In this document: positions 38,437-48,563 of the stretch, piece after piece
Numbering within the stretch: position 1 is the stretch's first letter
How the letters are laid out: the number at the start of each line of letters is the position of its first letter
Assembly (NCBI RefSeq): GCF_022836845.1
Contig: NZ_JAJNNZ010000007.1
Span: 62,001-126,000 of the forward strand
Reading direction: 5' to 3'
Source of the DNA: Vibrio gelatinilyticus
Lineage (GTDB): Bacteria > Pseudomonadota > Gammaproteobacteria > Enterobacterales > Vibrionaceae
Length of the DNA stretch: 64,000 bases
Notes under the pieces: model-generated
The model's input: the letters and a program-made list of their open reading frames with translations, nothing else
Database searches by the model: none
Told to the model about the DNA's origin: nothing
Translations under genes and position numbers: made by a program

Positions 38437-40053
38437 ATGCTTGGTCAAATGATGAATACCCCACTAACGATCACCGATATCATGCGTCATGCCGATAAAG
38501 TCAATGGCGATACTGAGGTCGTTTCGATAACCTATGACAATTCATATCACAAATATTGTTTAACCGACGCCTTCCGTCGCAGTCGACAACTAGCAAATGC
38601 CCTCCAAGCGTCAGGGATCGGGCAAGGACAACGTGTTGCAACACTGGCGTGGAACGACTATCGCCACCTTGAGTTATATTATGCCGTTTCCTGCTCCGGC
38701 GCCGTTCTGCATACAGTAAACCCAAGGCTATTCCCAGAACAAATCGAGTACATCATAAATCATGCAGAAGATACGATCGTGTTCTTTGATCCCCTTTTTG
38801 CACCTTTGTTAGAAAAAATTGCCAAAAACATTAACTGTGTTAACAATTTTGTAATGCTAACCAGTGCAGACAAAATGCCAAAGTGTGATCTAGATAACGT
38901 TATTGACTATGAGAGCTACATTGCTAGTCATAGCGAAACGTTTGATTGGCCGCAGTTACAAGAGAACCAAGCAAGCTCATTGTGCTATACCTCTGGAACA
39001 ACTGGACACCCAAAAGGTGTGGTTTATAGCCATCGTTCGACAGTACTGCATTCTTTGGGCAGCGCATTACCTGATGCATTTTCCCTATCTATGGATCAAA
39101 CAGTAATGCCTATCGTTCCGATGTTTCACGTCAACGGATGGGGGCTCGCCTATAGCGCGCCAATGACAGGAGCGAAATTGGTGCTGCCAGGTCCAAAGAT
39201 GGCGGATGGTGAAACTCTTGCCGAGTTGATCAACAACGAAAAAGTGACTATGACGGCAGGGGTGCCTGTTATCTGGCTAAATTTACTCGAGCACTTAAAG
39301 CAAAGTGACACTGACATTCCTACTCTAGATAGAATCATTGTCGGAGGCTCAGCTTGCCCTGAAATACTGATTAATGAGTTTGATGAATTGTTCAATGTTT
39401 CAGTCCATCACGCATGGGGAATGACGGAGATGAGCCCTCTAGGGACATTCAACCAATTAAAACCAAAGCTTAAAACACTTAGTGATGAACAAAAGATGTC
39501 CTATAAGCTAAAGCAGGGCCGTGTGGTTTTTGGCGTTGATATTCGTATCGAGGACTGGCAAGGAAACGAGATTGACTGGAATGGCTTCGAATTTGGTTCG
39601 ATGAAAGTACGCGGTCCATGGGTGGCGTCCGGTTACTACAAGCAAGGTGAACATACTGACGATAATGGCTATTTCGATACCGGAGATGTGGCAAGCATAG
39701 ATCCTGATGGGTACATGTTAATTACGGACAGATCAAAAGATGTCATTAAATCCGGTGGAGAATGGATCAGTTCCATAGAACTCGAAAACATCATCGTTGC
39801 TCATCCCGACGTAAAAGAAGCTGCTGTTATTGGCATCCCGCATAGAAAGTGGGGTGAGCGTCCTATGGTCGTCATTGTGACTAAGGGCGTCGAAATAGAA
39901 GAACAAGAAATTCTCGATTTTTATAAAGGCAAAGTTGCAAGCTTTTGTATTCCGGACGCCGTCGAGTTTGCTGAAGAATTGCCGCATACCGCTACAGGAA
40001 AGCTGAGTAAGAAAGATCTGAGAAGCCACTATAAAGATAAAATATTAGGCTAG
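38437..40053 (+). CDS. Acyl-CoA ligase, DmdB-like
   Basis: An ATP-dependent acid-CoA ligase of 538 residues. The AMP-binding core motif [11 protein letters not shown] is at about 184-194, followed by the [30 protein letters not shown] and [15 protein letters not shown] motifs, and the C-terminal catalytic lysine in GKLSKKDL. The N-terminus [10 protein letters not shown] is typical of the group that contains 3-methylmercaptopropionyl-CoA ligase DmdB and medium-chain acyl-CoA ligases. I choose the ATG at 38437 on that basis and because GGAAA lies upstream; ATGs at 38416 and 38425 lack ribosome sites. No dmdC or dmdD lies nearby, so the substrate stays open. Confidence 0.83.
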   Translation: MLGQMMNTPLTITDIMRHADKVNGDTEVVSITYDNSYHKYCLTDAFRRSRQLANALQASGIGQGQRVATLAWNDYRHLELYYAVSCSGAVLHTVNPRLFPEQIEYIINHAEDTIVFFDPLFAPLLEKIAKNINCVNNFVMLTSADKMPKCDLDNVIDYESYIASHSETFDWPQLQENQASSLCYTSGTTGHPKGVVYSHRSTVLHSLGSALPDAFSLSMDQTVMPIVPMFHVNGWGLAYSAPMTGAKLVLPGPKMADGETLAELINNEKVTMTAGVPVIWLNLLEHLKQSDTDIPTLDRIIVGGSACPEILINEFDELFNVSVHHAWGMTEMSPLGTFNQLKPKLKTLSDEQKMSYKLKQGRVVFGVDIRIEDWQGNEIDWNGFEFGSMKVRGPWVASGYYKQGEHTDDNGYFDTGDVASIDPDGYMLITDRSKDVIKSGGEWISSIELENIIVAHPDVKEAAVIGIPHRKWGERPMVVIVTKGVEIEEQEILDFYKGKVASFCIPDAVEFAEELPHTATGKLSKKDLRSHYKDKILG

Positions 40054-40302
40054 GAGCTAAATCCCCAAAGGCTACAATCCAATTTAGGGTGCTGCATAGC
40101 AGCGCCTTAATACCGGGCAACTCAATTCATTCACAAGCCAAATGATACCCCTATCAAACATTCACTTAAAACACAAAGATAACAAATTTAACATACCTGT
40201 AACCCAAAGGGGGACTATTGGTAGTGGCCTTTTCGTCGCAACATGAGAAAGCTGAAAAAAAACGTTAATAACAGCTTGCTCAAGGAATGACAGGAGATAC
40301 AA

Positions 40303-41529
40303 ATGAGTACCATCTCAAGACTTACCCACCCCACAAGAACCATACATTCGAAAAGCCTGATAATCGCGGCTACGATGCTGGTTATGTTCGCCCCAAATGC
40401 GTTTAACTTTTTGCCCTTTATGCTAGGCGGTGTCGCTGATGTGATGTCACTCGATGCTGGTCAAATTGAAACCATTGCAATGGTTGAATTACTTGCTACC
40501 GCAGTTTCATCTTTGATTTTTTCTTTATTTTTAATCCGTCGTGCTAACTGGCGTTACGTCGGATATACCGCAGCTATCGCACTCATCGCAGGTAACTACA
40601 TGAGTATGACAGCGGTGGATTTTGACAGCTTTATTAACAGCCGAATCATCGCAGGTAGTGGGCAAGGCATTGGTTACTCTCTTGGTTTGGTTGGTATGAG
40701 TGTCACAAAACATCCCGGACGTAACTTTGGCTACATGATTGCAGCTCTTAATGTTTGGCTCATCACTTGGTTTATCATGATCCCAGAGCTAATGGCGCTC
40801 TATGGTTTAGACGCCCTGTATCAATTCTTTATGTTCGCATCCGCACTTTGTCTTGTGGCGTTTTGGTTCTTTCCAAACAACGGTCGCCTTGAAAAAGACG
40901 CACATATCACAGAAAACGCAGGAACAACTGTCGATAAGAAACACTTTGTTGTTCCTATGATTTGGGTTGGTGGTGCGTTCCTAGTGTATAGCCTAAGTTT
41001 AGGTATCATCTACCCATACATCGAAATCATCGGCGACAGCATGATGGCGACAACTGAAGATGTAGGCTTGGTTCTTGCGGTTGGTTCAATAATGGCGGTT
41101 GTTGGCGGGATCTTAACTGCTCTTGTTGACAAGAAATACAGCCACATTGCGATTATCGTTACACTTAGCGTGATTAATGCGGCAGTTTGTTTCGGTATGG
41201 CAACGACACAAGATACGACTTCGTTCTTAGGCTTCTCGGCTATGTATATCATGCTTTGGAACATGGTTTATGCTCGTTACTACACGGCTCTTGCGACTAC
41301 AGACCATTCAGGCTACTTCAGCTCATATGGCCCAGAAATTGGTACAGTTGGTCTGGCAGCAGGTCCAATTCTTGCGCAAGCAATGACCGATACTGGTGAT
41401 TTCCAAGGCCAAGTAGGCATTGGTTCAGTATGTATTGTTGTGGCAACGCTTATGGTTATCATCGGATTGCGTAAGTCAAGGACTGTTGCGTCTAAGCTAA
41501 ACTTAAACTCTGCAGCACCAACTCACTAA
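40303..41529 (+). CDS. MFS transporter of unknown substrate
   Basis: A 408-residue major facilitator protein with about twelve membrane segments in two halves, joined by a charged central loop (residues 195-215, NNGRLEKDAHITENAG). SRIIAGSGQGIGYSLGLVG (about 110-128) resembles the conserved region of helices 4-5. AGGAG lies before the start. A 249-base gap with a hairpin (40088-40106) separates it from the ligase gene. With the ligase and LuxR regulator it probably imports or exports the acid the ligase activates, which is an inference from position only. Confidence 0.8.
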   Translation: MSTISRLTHPTRTIHSKSLIIAATMLVMFAPNAFNFLPFMLGGVADVMSLDAGQIETIAMVELLATAVSSLIFSLFLIRRANWRYVGYTAAIALIAGNYMSMTAVDFDSFINSRIIAGSGQGIGYSLGLVGMSVTKHPGRNFGYMIAALNVWLITWFIMIPELMALYGLDALYQFFMFASALCLVAFWFFPNNGRLEKDAHITENAGTTVDKKHFVVPMIWVGGAFLVYSLSLGIIYPYIEIIGDSMMATTEDVGLVLAVGSIMAVVGGILTALVDKKYSHIAIIVTLSVINAAVCFGMATTQDTTSFLGFSAMYIMLWNMVYARYYTALATTDHSGYFSSYGPEIGTVGLAAGPILAQAMTDTGDFQGQVGIGSVCIVVATLMVIIGLRKSRTVASKLNLNSAAPTH

Positions 41530-41563
41530 GCGACAAAAACAATAATAACAGCGTTTCGGCACT

Positions 41564-41592
41564 AAAAAACCACCTCTAGAGGTGGTTTTTTT
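41564..41592. terminator. Convergent terminator after MFS gene
   Basis: AAAAAACCACCTCT (41564-41577) and its exact complement (41578-41591). Confidence 0.85.
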
Positions 41593-41620
41593 CTATTGCG
41601 CTTAAGCTAAGGTACTGTCC

Positions 41621-42142
41621 TTAAAGCAAAGAGACTGCGTCTTGGATCTGCTCCTGAATTGCAAGGTTGTGTATACCACCTTTATCAAGATCAAAATTAT
41701 CATAAAAGCTTGGCACTGATACACTCGCTTTCACATTACCGCCGAAATAAGGCGCTGAGTTTGTCGCCGCGGCTAATACCGTCGCCGCTCCTCCAGGGCC
41801 AGGGGACGTCGATAGATAAACCGCTGGCTTATCCTGAAATACACTCCGCTCGATGCGCGTAGCCCAGTCAAAAAGGTTTTTATACGCTGCCGGATAGTGT
41901 CCATTGTGTTCTGCAAACGAAATAACATATGCGTCTGCATCTGATAAGTCTCTAAGAAAGGCCTGTGCACCTTCCGCCTGACCAATTTCTTTTTCTACAT
42001 CTTCACTAAACATTGGTACATGATAATTGGCGATGTCCAATACCGTGACTTTGGCTCCTTCTACTAAGTTTGCGGCATACTCAGCCAAAGCCTTATTAAT
42101 CGATGTAGAGCTTGTACTTGCGCCAAATGCGACTATCTTCAT
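41621..42142 (-). CDS. NADPH-dependent FMN reductase family protein
   Basis: A small flavodoxin-fold oxidoreductase of 173 residues (PF03358). MKIVAFGASTSSTSINKALA forms the phosphate-binding loop for FMN, and SFAEHNGHYPAAYKNLFDW and YLSTSPGPGGAATVLAAA are the other flavin contacts. It probably reduces quinones, FMN or azo compounds with NAD(P)H; the electron acceptor is unknown. I use the ATG at complement 42140-42142 with AGGTAACGAG upstream rather than a 25-residue longer frame. It is downstream of yfcL by about 113 bases. Confidence 0.85.
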   Translation of the reverse strand: MKIVAFGASTSSTSINKALAEYAANLVEGAKVTVLDIANYHVPMFSEDVEKEIGQAEGAQAFLRDLSDADAYVISFAEHNGHYPAAYKNLFDWATRIERSVFQDKPAVYLSTSPGPGGAATVLAAATNSAPYFGGNVKASVSVPSFYDNFDLDKGGIHNLAIQEQIQDAVSLL

Positions 42143-42255
42143 CTCGTTACCTACCGTGTATTGAATTTGTTGGTCTAGACTAACGAATAGGAGAAAAGAC
42201 TCCAGTTCACCGCACACAACGACTTGTTCAAATTTCTTGAATTAGTCTGGTAGAG

Positions 42256-42522
42256 TTATTGAGATAGATTTTGTAATTCACTCCACAGTTCTTGAACAAT
42301 CAAGCGGTCTGCTGGAGTAAGCTCGGACTTTGCAGCTTCCAAACTACTATCAACACGTTCAACCAGTTGAGATATTTCCGTTTCTCCTAGCTCTTCACAC
42401 GTGGCTACTGAAAGAGAAATATGGCCTCTCAGGTAACCACCAGCAAACAGTTCATCATCAGATGCCTCGGCAATTCGTGAATCGATAAAACTCAATAATT
42501 TTTCTTCTAACTCAATAATCAT
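42256..42522 (-). CDS. yfcL: YfcL family protein
   Basis: A small acidic protein of 88 residues. SDDELFAGGYLRGHISLSVA (about 19-38) is the same core as in E. coli YfcL. Function is unknown. The ATG at complement 42520-42522 gives MIIELEEKLL, parallel to the E. coli start, though its ribosome site is weak. It follows epmC closely, as in E. coli. Confidence 0.87.
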   Translation of the reverse strand: MIIELEEKLLSFIDSRIAEASDDELFAGGYLRGHISLSVATCEELGETEISQLVERVDSSLEAAKSELTPADRLIVQELWSELQNLSQ

Positions 42523-42556
42523 AACTATCGACAAATTCTCTATATAAACGGGGGTG

Positions 42557-43087
42557 TTAACAAACAACAAACAGTTTTTCCGTCAAAGGAGGGCTTTGAT
42601 AGAAGTGCCTAAGGGCATCACTTAATTGTTTAACTCTCGGTGGTAAACCGACCTCAAGGAGCTTAATAACTTCTTGGTGCACTTTACTCATAAAAGCAAG
42701 GCGATCCGGTTCAACATCGCCACTAAGGTTGTCACAGCTAACCGTAAATGGAAAGCCTGCACTGATCGATAAAATCCACTCATAGGCCTGTGGACGTATC
42801 TCAACGCGCTCGAACTCAGCTTGAACTTCGGCGCTGCGACCGTCAGGTTCATACCAGTAACCGAAATCCTCTAATAATCGGCGCTCTGGGCCAGCAACAC
42901 ACCAATGAGCAATCTCATGCATTGCTGAAGCGTAATAGCCACGAGCAAAAATAATACGATGATACAAGGTGTTCTGGTCGCTAGGGAGGTAGATGGGTTC
43001 ATCACCACCTAACTCTAAACGCGTATTATATTGAGAATAAAATGTCTGATTGAAAATGGAGATCAGATCTTGATATTGATGGCTCAT
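42557..43087 (-). CDS. epmC: Elongation factor P hydroxylase EpmC
   Basis: EpmC (YfcM) hydroxylates the beta-lysylated lysine of elongation factor P. The 176-residue protein contains the metal-site motif MHEIAHWCVAG with H57, E58 and H61, followed by DFGYWYEPDGRSAEVQ and FTVSCDNLSGDVEPDR, all matching E. coli EpmC. The partner genes epmA, epmB and efp are not in this window. Presence here implies EF-P is modified by lysylation. It leads a short minus-strand unit with yfcL. Confidence 0.93.
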   Translation of the reverse strand: MSHQYQDLISIFNQTFYSQYNTRLELGGDEPIYLPSDQNTLYHRIIFARGYYASAMHEIAHWCVAGPERRLLEDFGYWYEPDGRSAEVQAEFERVEIRPQAYEWILSISAGFPFTVSCDNLSGDVEPDRLAFMSKVHQEVIKLLEVGLPPRVKQLSDALRHFYQSPPLTEKLFVVC

Positions 43088-43355
43088 GAGTCAACTGTTT
43101 CGATAAATTCAGAGTGCTATTTTCGCTGCTATTGATTATTTCGTAAAGCCAAATCAAGAGCGAGCGTTGAATTATCATTAAAACCACCGATAGCCCATCT
43201 CAAGCAGGCGGTATCAGAATGAGTTGTTGGTTTGAAAGTTCTATTTTCAGATTACATTAACTAACGTGAATGTAGACTTAGGTGTATATTTTTTCATTCG
43301 TCAAAACACACGATTCTATTTAGACTGCCTACATTATATTTTCGTGAGCCTCGTC

Positions 43356-43979
43356 ATGTTATTAAGCGTACTTTATATCATTGGCATCACCGCAGAAGCC
43401 ATGACCGGAGCACTTAGCGCTGGCCGTCGCACTATGGATTGGTTTGGTGTCATGCTTGTTGCCAGCGCGACCGCTATTGGTGGCGGTACTGTCAGGGACA
43501 TCTTGCTTGGGCATTATCCACTTGGCTGGGTTAAGCACCCTGAATTTCTTGTTATTACCTGTATAGCAGGTGTTATAACAACAGGTTTCGCGCGTTGGAT
43601 CATACAATTAAAGGGCATTTTCATCCGTCTTGACGCTCTAGGTCTGGTTGTATTTACCATTATTGGTACTAATGTAGGCATCGAAATGGGGTTGCACCCT
43701 TTTATTTGCGTCGTATCTGGCCTGGTTACAGGTGTATTTGGCGGGCTGTTACGTGATTTGATTTGTCGTCAAACACCTTTGGTGCTCCATCACGAGTTGT
43801 ACGCCTCGATCTCTGTAATGGCTTCTTCTTTGTATTTAACCATGCTTTATTTCAATGTCGACATTCTAGTGACAACCGTCGTCACTCTTATTATTGGCTA
43901 CATACTGCGTATGGCTTCAGTTCGATTTAAGTGGCGATTGCCTTCCTTCAAGCTTGAAAATGGAGAAACCATTCACTAG
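43356..43979 (+). CDS. TRIC/UPF0126 family membrane protein (YadS-like)
   Basis: A 207-residue protein with about seven membrane helices. It shows the two UPF0126 repeats: GRRTMDWFGVMLVASATAIG with GGTVRDIL, and later GVFGGLLRDLICRQTPLVL. Bacterial relatives of TRIC form potassium-permeable channels or small-solute carriers (some transport glycine). The start is uncertain: ATG at 43356 fits family length, GTG at 43344 is also possible, and neither has a clear ribosome site. Convergent with the EF-G-like gene, separated by a striking palindrome. Confidence 0.82.
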   Translation: MLLSVLYIIGITAEAMTGALSAGRRTMDWFGVMLVASATAIGGGTVRDILLGHYPLGWVKHPEFLVITCIAGVITTGFARWIIQLKGIFIRLDALGLVVFTIIGTNVGIEMGLHPFICVVSGLVTGVFGGLLRDLICRQTPLVLHHELYASISVMASSLYLTMLYFNVDILVTTVVTLIIGYILRMASVRFKWRLPSFKLENGETIH

Positions 43980-44018
43980 TTGGCACACCAATCAAAACAA
44001 GTAAAAAAGCCCTAGCAC

Positions 44019-44069
44019 TGTGAAGTGACCCCCAATGGTTGGACACCAATTATTGGGGGTCACTTCACA
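44019..44069. repeat. 51-base palindrome resembling two head-to-head IS ends
   Basis: TGTGAAGTGACCCCCAAT (44019-44036) is exactly complementary to 44052-44069. The 15-base centre contains GGTTGGACACC. Read outward from both ends, each half resembles terminal inverted repeats of IS3-family (IS150-type) elements, which often carry GACCCCCAA...TTGGACA. There is no transposase. Flanking GCCCT and AGGACTTATT may be remnants of a terminator into whose loop it was inserted. Confidence 0.5.
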
Positions 44070-44099
44070 TCAGGACTTATTGCTCTATTCCAATATCAG

Positions 44100-46118
44100 T
44101 TACGACGCTGTACCTTCACAGACTTGCTTCTGTATCGGAGGAGGGGCAGGCTCATAATGACTTAACGTCATACTAAAACGCCCTTCCCCGCCAGTGAGCG
44201 CTTTTACTCTGCGCGAATAATCCTGTAATTCATTGACTGGCGATTTTGCATCTAGCAAAGTTGTACCAAAATTCCCTTGTTGGCTGCCTACAATCAAGCC
44301 TCTATTGCCCGATAAGTCACCGGAGACATCACCTACTGTAGAGGTTGGAATTTCTAATGTGAGATCAACAATTGGCTCTAAAACTATCGGAGCTGCATTT
44401 GCCACTGCATCTAAAAATGCTTTTTTCCCGGCAATAACAAAAGCGATTTCTTTGGAATCTACTGAATGATATTTTCCATCGTACACCGTCACTTCAATGT
44501 CTCGGATTGGGTTACCCGAAATAGCCCCCTCTTCTAACGCTTGACGAATGCCTTTCTCAACGGCAGGAATTAATGACGTTGGTATCGCACCACCCACCAC
44601 TTTATTCACAAATTTAAATCCAGTACCCCGCTCTAAAGGCGCAACTTTGAGTTGGACTTCACCGAACTGCCCCGCCCCTCCACTTTGTTTTTTGTGGCGA
44701 TATTGCCCCTCAGCTTTCTTGGTGATGGTCTCAAAATACTCAACGCTTGGCTGAGTCGTTTCTACATCCAACTTGTACACCGCAGCCATTTTTTCTAGCG
44801 CAATTTTCAAATGAAATTCACCCTGTCCACTGAGCACCGTTTCATTGACCCGGGTACGATGATCTATTCTCAGCGATGGGTCTTCCGCTGCGATTTTTGC
44901 CAAAACGTCTGACAATTTCTGTTCATCTCCACGCTTCGTAGGTTTGAGAGCCAGGTTATACATTGATTCTGGAAATTGCAGCGTTTTAAACGCTACGCCG
45001 TCTTCATCGTGTGAGTCATGGATCACCGAGTCGAATTGCAGGTCATCCACTTTAACCAATACACATAAATCACCCGCTTTGGCATTCTCGATTTCAATGC
45101 GTTTTTTGCCCTGCATTTGATATAAGTGTCCCACTTTAAACGCTTTATTGTTTTCCCCGATAAACAATTGGCTCCCAGCGGTGATCTCACCTTGAAAGAC
45201 TCTGACATAAGCCAGCTTCCCCATATAAGGATCGACGCTCACTTTGTAAACATGAGCCAGAGTATGATCCAACCGATCGCAATCAATACTGATAAGATTC
45301 CCGGCTTTCTCTAGAAGCGGAGGGTTTCCTTCATCAGGCATTGGCATGATTTCGGTCAGTGTGTCCAGGAGTAACTCGCACCCAGCGCCCGTTTCGGCTG
45401 AGACAAAGCAAATTGGGATAACATGGCCAGTTCGCAGAGCTTCTTCAAAAGGGTCATGCAATTGTTTGGGGGTCAGCGCTGAACCTTGTTCAAGATAGAC
45501 CTCCATTAACTCTTCATCTACTTCCACCACCTGATCAATTAAAAGCTCGTGGGCTTCTTCGACACTCGATATCAACGTTTCCTGCTCATACGCTGGCTTG
45601 AAATAACAGTCGACCACCTCATCAGCCTTTGTTGAGGGCAAATTAATTGGCAGGCATTCCGTACCAAAACGCTGCTCTATCTCATCAAGCATTGCTAATA
45701 GCTTGTCAGGGTGGTTATCAATCTTATTAATCACTATCATTCGACATTTTTGGCGCTCTAAAGAGAGTCGTTGCAGCTTTTCGGAAATCTGGTTTATCGG
45801 AGTATGACTATCTAGAATCAGTGCGGTTGATTCTACGGCTGGATAGATGCTCAAAGCTCGCCCCATCAGCTCTGCTTGCCCTGGAGTATCTATGATATTA
45901 ATTCGATGATTGTGCCAAGATAACGCAACCGGGGTCGCCTCAACACTGTGATGATATTGAATAGACTGGTCGTCAAAATCAGTAATGGTGTCGCCATCTT
46001 CGACATGACCAAGATGCCGGGAGGTATGGGACAGATAAAGCAGTCGCTCGACTAAGCTGGTTTTACCGGTACCACTTTGACCAACAAAGGCGATATTTCG
46101 AATTTCGTTTTGAGACAT
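44100..46118 (-). CDS. EF-G-like translational GTPase paralogue
   Basis: A 672-residue protein with the five-domain EF-G layout: GTPase domain (1-270), beta-barrel domain II (about 285-370), and domains III-V to the end. Walker A GQSGTGKT is at 13-20 and NKID at 131-134. Two departures from canonical EF-G stand out: the G3 motif is DTPGQ (77-81) where EF-G has DTPGH, and the switch I RGITI is replaced by a HHSVE-like segment near 56-60. This fits the uncharacterised EF-G-like family, distinct from fusA. AGGAG precedes the start. Role unknown: an alternate ribosome factor or a GTPase used in stress are possibilities. Confidence 0.85.
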   Translation of the reverse strand: MSQNEIRNIAFVGQSGTGKTSLVERLLYLSHTSRHLGHVEDGDTITDFDDQSIQYHHSVEATPVALSWHNHRINIIDTPGQAELMGRALSIYPAVESTALILDSHTPINQISEKLQRLSLERQKCRMIVINKIDNHPDKLLAMLDEIEQRFGTECLPINLPSTKADEVVDCYFKPAYEQETLISSVEEAHELLIDQVVEVDEELMEVYLEQGSALTPKQLHDPFEEALRTGHVIPICFVSAETGAGCELLLDTLTEIMPMPDEGNPPLLEKAGNLISIDCDRLDHTLAHVYKVSVDPYMGKLAYVRVFQGEITAGSQLFIGENNKAFKVGHLYQMQGKKRIEIENAKAGDLCVLVKVDDLQFDSVIHDSHDEDGVAFKTLQFPESMYNLALKPTKRGDEQKLSDVLAKIAAEDPSLRIDHRTRVNETVLSGQGEFHLKIALEKMAAVYKLDVETTQPSVEYFETITKKAEGQYRHKKQSGGAGQFGEVQLKVAPLERGTGFKFVNKVVGGAIPTSLIPAVEKGIRQALEEGAISGNPIRDIEVTVYDGKYHSVDSKEIAFVIAGKKAFLDAVANAAPIVLEPIVDLTLEIPTSTVGDVSGDLSGNRGLIVGSQQGNFGTTLLDAKSPVNELQDYSRRVKALTGGEGRFSMTLSHYEPAPPPIQKQVCEGTAS

Positions 46119-46164
46119 AATTCACTCCTGAAAATGTTTGGAAACACACGCAGTACGTTGAGGT

Positions 46165-46180
46165 AGGCGGATAACCGCCT
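46165..46180. other. Small hairpin in EF-G-like upstream region
   Basis: AGGCGG-ATAA-CCGCCT lies in the 251-base space between aroC and the EF-G-like start; it may affect the leader of the latter. Confidence 0.35.
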
Positions 46181-46341
46181 GCCCGTCTTCCAAGTCATTT
46201 TTCGGATCGGAATGTCCAAATAACACAACCTCCCTCGCCTACAGAGAGTTCCAGTTTGAACCGATAGTTAAGGGATTAATGTGATTAAATTCATATCAGA
46301 AAAGATTGTAGGTAGATTTTTATTCAAGTCGTGAGCCAGTA

Positions 46342-46366
46342 CAAAAAAACGCCCATCTGGGCGTTT
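46342..46366 (-). terminator. aroC terminator
   Basis: AAACGCCCA (46347-46355) and TGGGCGTTT (46358-46366); seven T follow on the minus strand. Confidence 0.85.
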
Positions 46367-46369
46367 AAT

Positions 46370-47455
46370 TTAGATAACCGGAGTTTCGGTGGTCACACCG
46401 TGGTTTTGCCCACGATGCCTTAACAAGTGGTCCATTAGTACAATGGCTAACATTGCCTCGGCAATTGGCACAGCACGAATACCAACACATGGGTCATGGC
46501 GACCTTTGGTAATTAACTGGGTAGGCTCACCTTGTCTAGTGATGGTATCACCAGGTACAGTGATGCTGGACGTTGGTTTCAGTGCGATGTTTGCGACAAT
46601 GTCCTGGCCACTCGAAATTCCCCCTAAAATACCACCAGCATGATTACTGGCGAAGCCGTTCGGGGTTAAAGGATCACGATGCTCACTGCCCTTTTGTTTT
46701 ACAACATCAAAGCCATCACCAATCTCAACACCTTTCACGGCATTGATGCTCATTAGTGCGTGGGCAATGTCTGCATCCAATCGGTCAAATATCGGCTCAC
46801 CTAAGCCAACAGGAACTTTAGTTGCAACAACTTGAAGCTTGGCTCCGATTGAATCCCCTTGTTTTTTAAGGTCACGAATCAACTGGTCAAAGGCGTCGAC
46901 TTTCTCTGCGTCAGGACAGAAAAAGGCATTGTTCTCAATCTCGTTCCAATCCACTTTATCAATTGAAACGTCACCCATTTGAGATAAATAAGCTCTGATT
47001 TCTACGCCAAACTCTTGTTTTAGATATTTTTTCGCAATCGCACCTGCAGCAACACGCATCGCAGTTTCACGCGCAGATGAACGACCACCGCCTCGGTAAT
47101 CACGTGTCCCGTACTTTTGGTGGTATGTGTAGTCTGCGTGCCCTGGGCGGAACTTATCTTTGATCTCGGAATAATCTTTGGAGCGCTGATCGGTATTTTC
47201 TATCAACAAGCCAATAGACGTGCCCGTCGTTTGTCCCTCAAAAACTCCTGATAGAATTTTCACTTCATCTGGTTCACGGCGCTGAGTTGTATAGCGAGAA
47301 GTGCCTGGACGACGTCGATCGAGGTCCACTTGCAAATCTGCTTCTGTTATTTCTAATCCTGGGGGGCATCCATCGACAATACAACCTAATGCGATACCGT
47401 GACTTTCTCCGAATGTTGTCACTCGAAAGTGTTGTCCGATACTATTTCCTGCCAT
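46370..47455 (-). CDS. aroC: Chorismate synthase
   Basis: AroC makes chorismate, the last common step to aromatic amino acids, folate and quinones, using reduced FMN. The 361-residue protein begins [20 protein letters not shown] and shows the signatures [38 protein letters not shown] and [18 protein letters not shown]. It follows prmB on the same strand, as in E. coli, but each has its own terminator. Confidence 0.98.
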   Translation of the reverse strand: MAGNSIGQHFRVTTFGESHGIALGCIVDGCPPGLEITEADLQVDLDRRRPGTSRYTTQRREPDEVKILSGVFEGQTTGTSIGLLIENTDQRSKDYSEIKDKFRPGHADYTYHQKYGTRDYRGGGRSSARETAMRVAAGAIAKKYLKQEFGVEIRAYLSQMGDVSIDKVDWNEIENNAFFCPDAEKVDAFDQLIRDLKKQGDSIGAKLQVVATKVPVGLGEPIFDRLDADIAHALMSINAVKGVEIGDGFDVVKQKGSEHRDPLTPNGFASNHAGGILGGISSGQDIVANIALKPTSSITVPGDTITRQGEPTQLITKGRHDPCVGIRAVPIAEAMLAIVLMDHLLRHRGQNHGVTTETPVI

Positions 47456-47579
47456 TACATCCTCTGTCCTTCAGAACAAGCACGCACCTGACTTGGTGTC
47501 CTTTGCTTGTTTGATTTGTCTATCTGTTGTTCATAATTTCATAGTGACGAGATTAATGGATGATGTAAACCCCTAATAA

Positions 47580-47613
47580 ACAAAAAGCGCCATCCGAAGA
47601 TGACGCTTTTTTT
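47580..47613 (-). terminator. prmB terminator
   Basis: AAAAAGCG-C-CATC (47582-47594) pairs with GATG-A-CGCTTTTT (47599 onward), a UUCG-type loop on the minus strand and five T. Confidence 0.8.
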
Positions 47614-47630
47614 ATGTTGCTCGAAAAGCA

Positions 47631-48563
47631 TTAATCTTTATAAAGAGCAAACTCATCGTGACAGGCAACCAATTGTTCACGCGTCATCATAAATACGCCG
47701 TGGCCACCGTTGGCAAATTCGATCCACGTGAACGGAATTTCTGGGTATTGATCCATCATATGAACCATTGAATTACCCACTTCACAGATCAAGATGCCAT
47801 CGTCCGTCAGGTAATCGGGTGCATTCGCTAGAATTCTACGTACCAGTTTAAGTCCATCGCTACCCGCAGCCAATCCTAGCTCAGGCTCATGCGTAAACTC
47901 ATCTGGTAACGAGTCCATGTCTTCTTGGTCTACATAGGGTGGGTTGGACACAATCAGGTTGTACTTCTCTTTCGCTAAGTCGCGAAACAGATCTGAGCGA
48001 ATTGGGAACACCTGTTGTTCCATACCGTGATCTTGAATGTTCTGTTCTGCCACGGCCAGAGCATCAACTGAGATGTCTATCGCGTCGACCTCGGCTTCTG
48101 GGAAGGCATGGGCACAGGCAATCGCAATACAACCACTTCCAGTACACAAGTCCATAATACGCGTTGGCTCTTCAACTAACCATGGCTGGAACTGAGCTTC
48201 AATCAACTCGCCTATTGGCGAACGAGGTACCAAGACGCGCTCGTCGACAAAGAACTCCAGGCCACAGAACCACGCTTTATTGGTTAAATAAGCCGTAGGT
48301 GTGCGTTCGTTGATTCGACGAATAACACGCTCAACGATTCGCAGTCGCTCACTGCTAGTCAATCGAGAGTTCATCACATGTGAAGGCACATCGATTGGTA
48401 GATAAAGTGTTGGTAGAATCAGTTGAACCGCTTCGTCCCAAGCATTGTCAGTACCATGACCGTAAAACAGCCCCGCCGCATTGAAGCGACTTACAGTCCA
48501 ACGTATCAAATCTTGAAGCGTGTGAAGCTCAGAAACCGCCTCTTCTACAAAAATCTTATCCAA
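47631..48563 (-). CDS. prmB: Ribosomal protein L3 N5-glutamine methyltransferase PrmB, TTG start
   Basis: PrmB methylates a glutamine in ribosomal protein L3 using S-adenosylmethionine. The 310-residue protein has the AdoMet motif [15 protein letters not shown] and the catalytic NPPY in [11 protein letters not shown]. The start is a TTG at complement 48561-48563: it gives [13 protein letters not shown], parallel to E. coli PrmB (MDKIFVDEAV) and of identical length, and GGAGG lies five bases upstream. An in-frame TTG four codons earlier overlaps that ribosome site and is unlikely. smrB is divergent, about 60 bases away. Confidence 0.95.
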   Translation of the reverse strand: MDKIFVEEAVSELHTLQDLIRWTVSRFNAAGLFYGHGTDNAWDEAVQLILPTLYLPIDVPSHVMNSRLTSSERLRIVERVIRRINERTPTAYLTNKAWFCGLEFFVDERVLVPRSPIGELIEAQFQPWLVEEPTRIMDLCTGSGCIAIACAHAFPEAEVDAIDISVDALAVAEQNIQDHGMEQQVFPIRSDLFRDLAKEKYNLIVSNPPYVDQEDMDSLPDEFTHEPELGLAAGSDGLKLVRRILANAPDYLTDDGILICEVGNSMVHMMDQYPEIPFTWIEFANGGHGVFMMTREQLVACHDEFALYKD

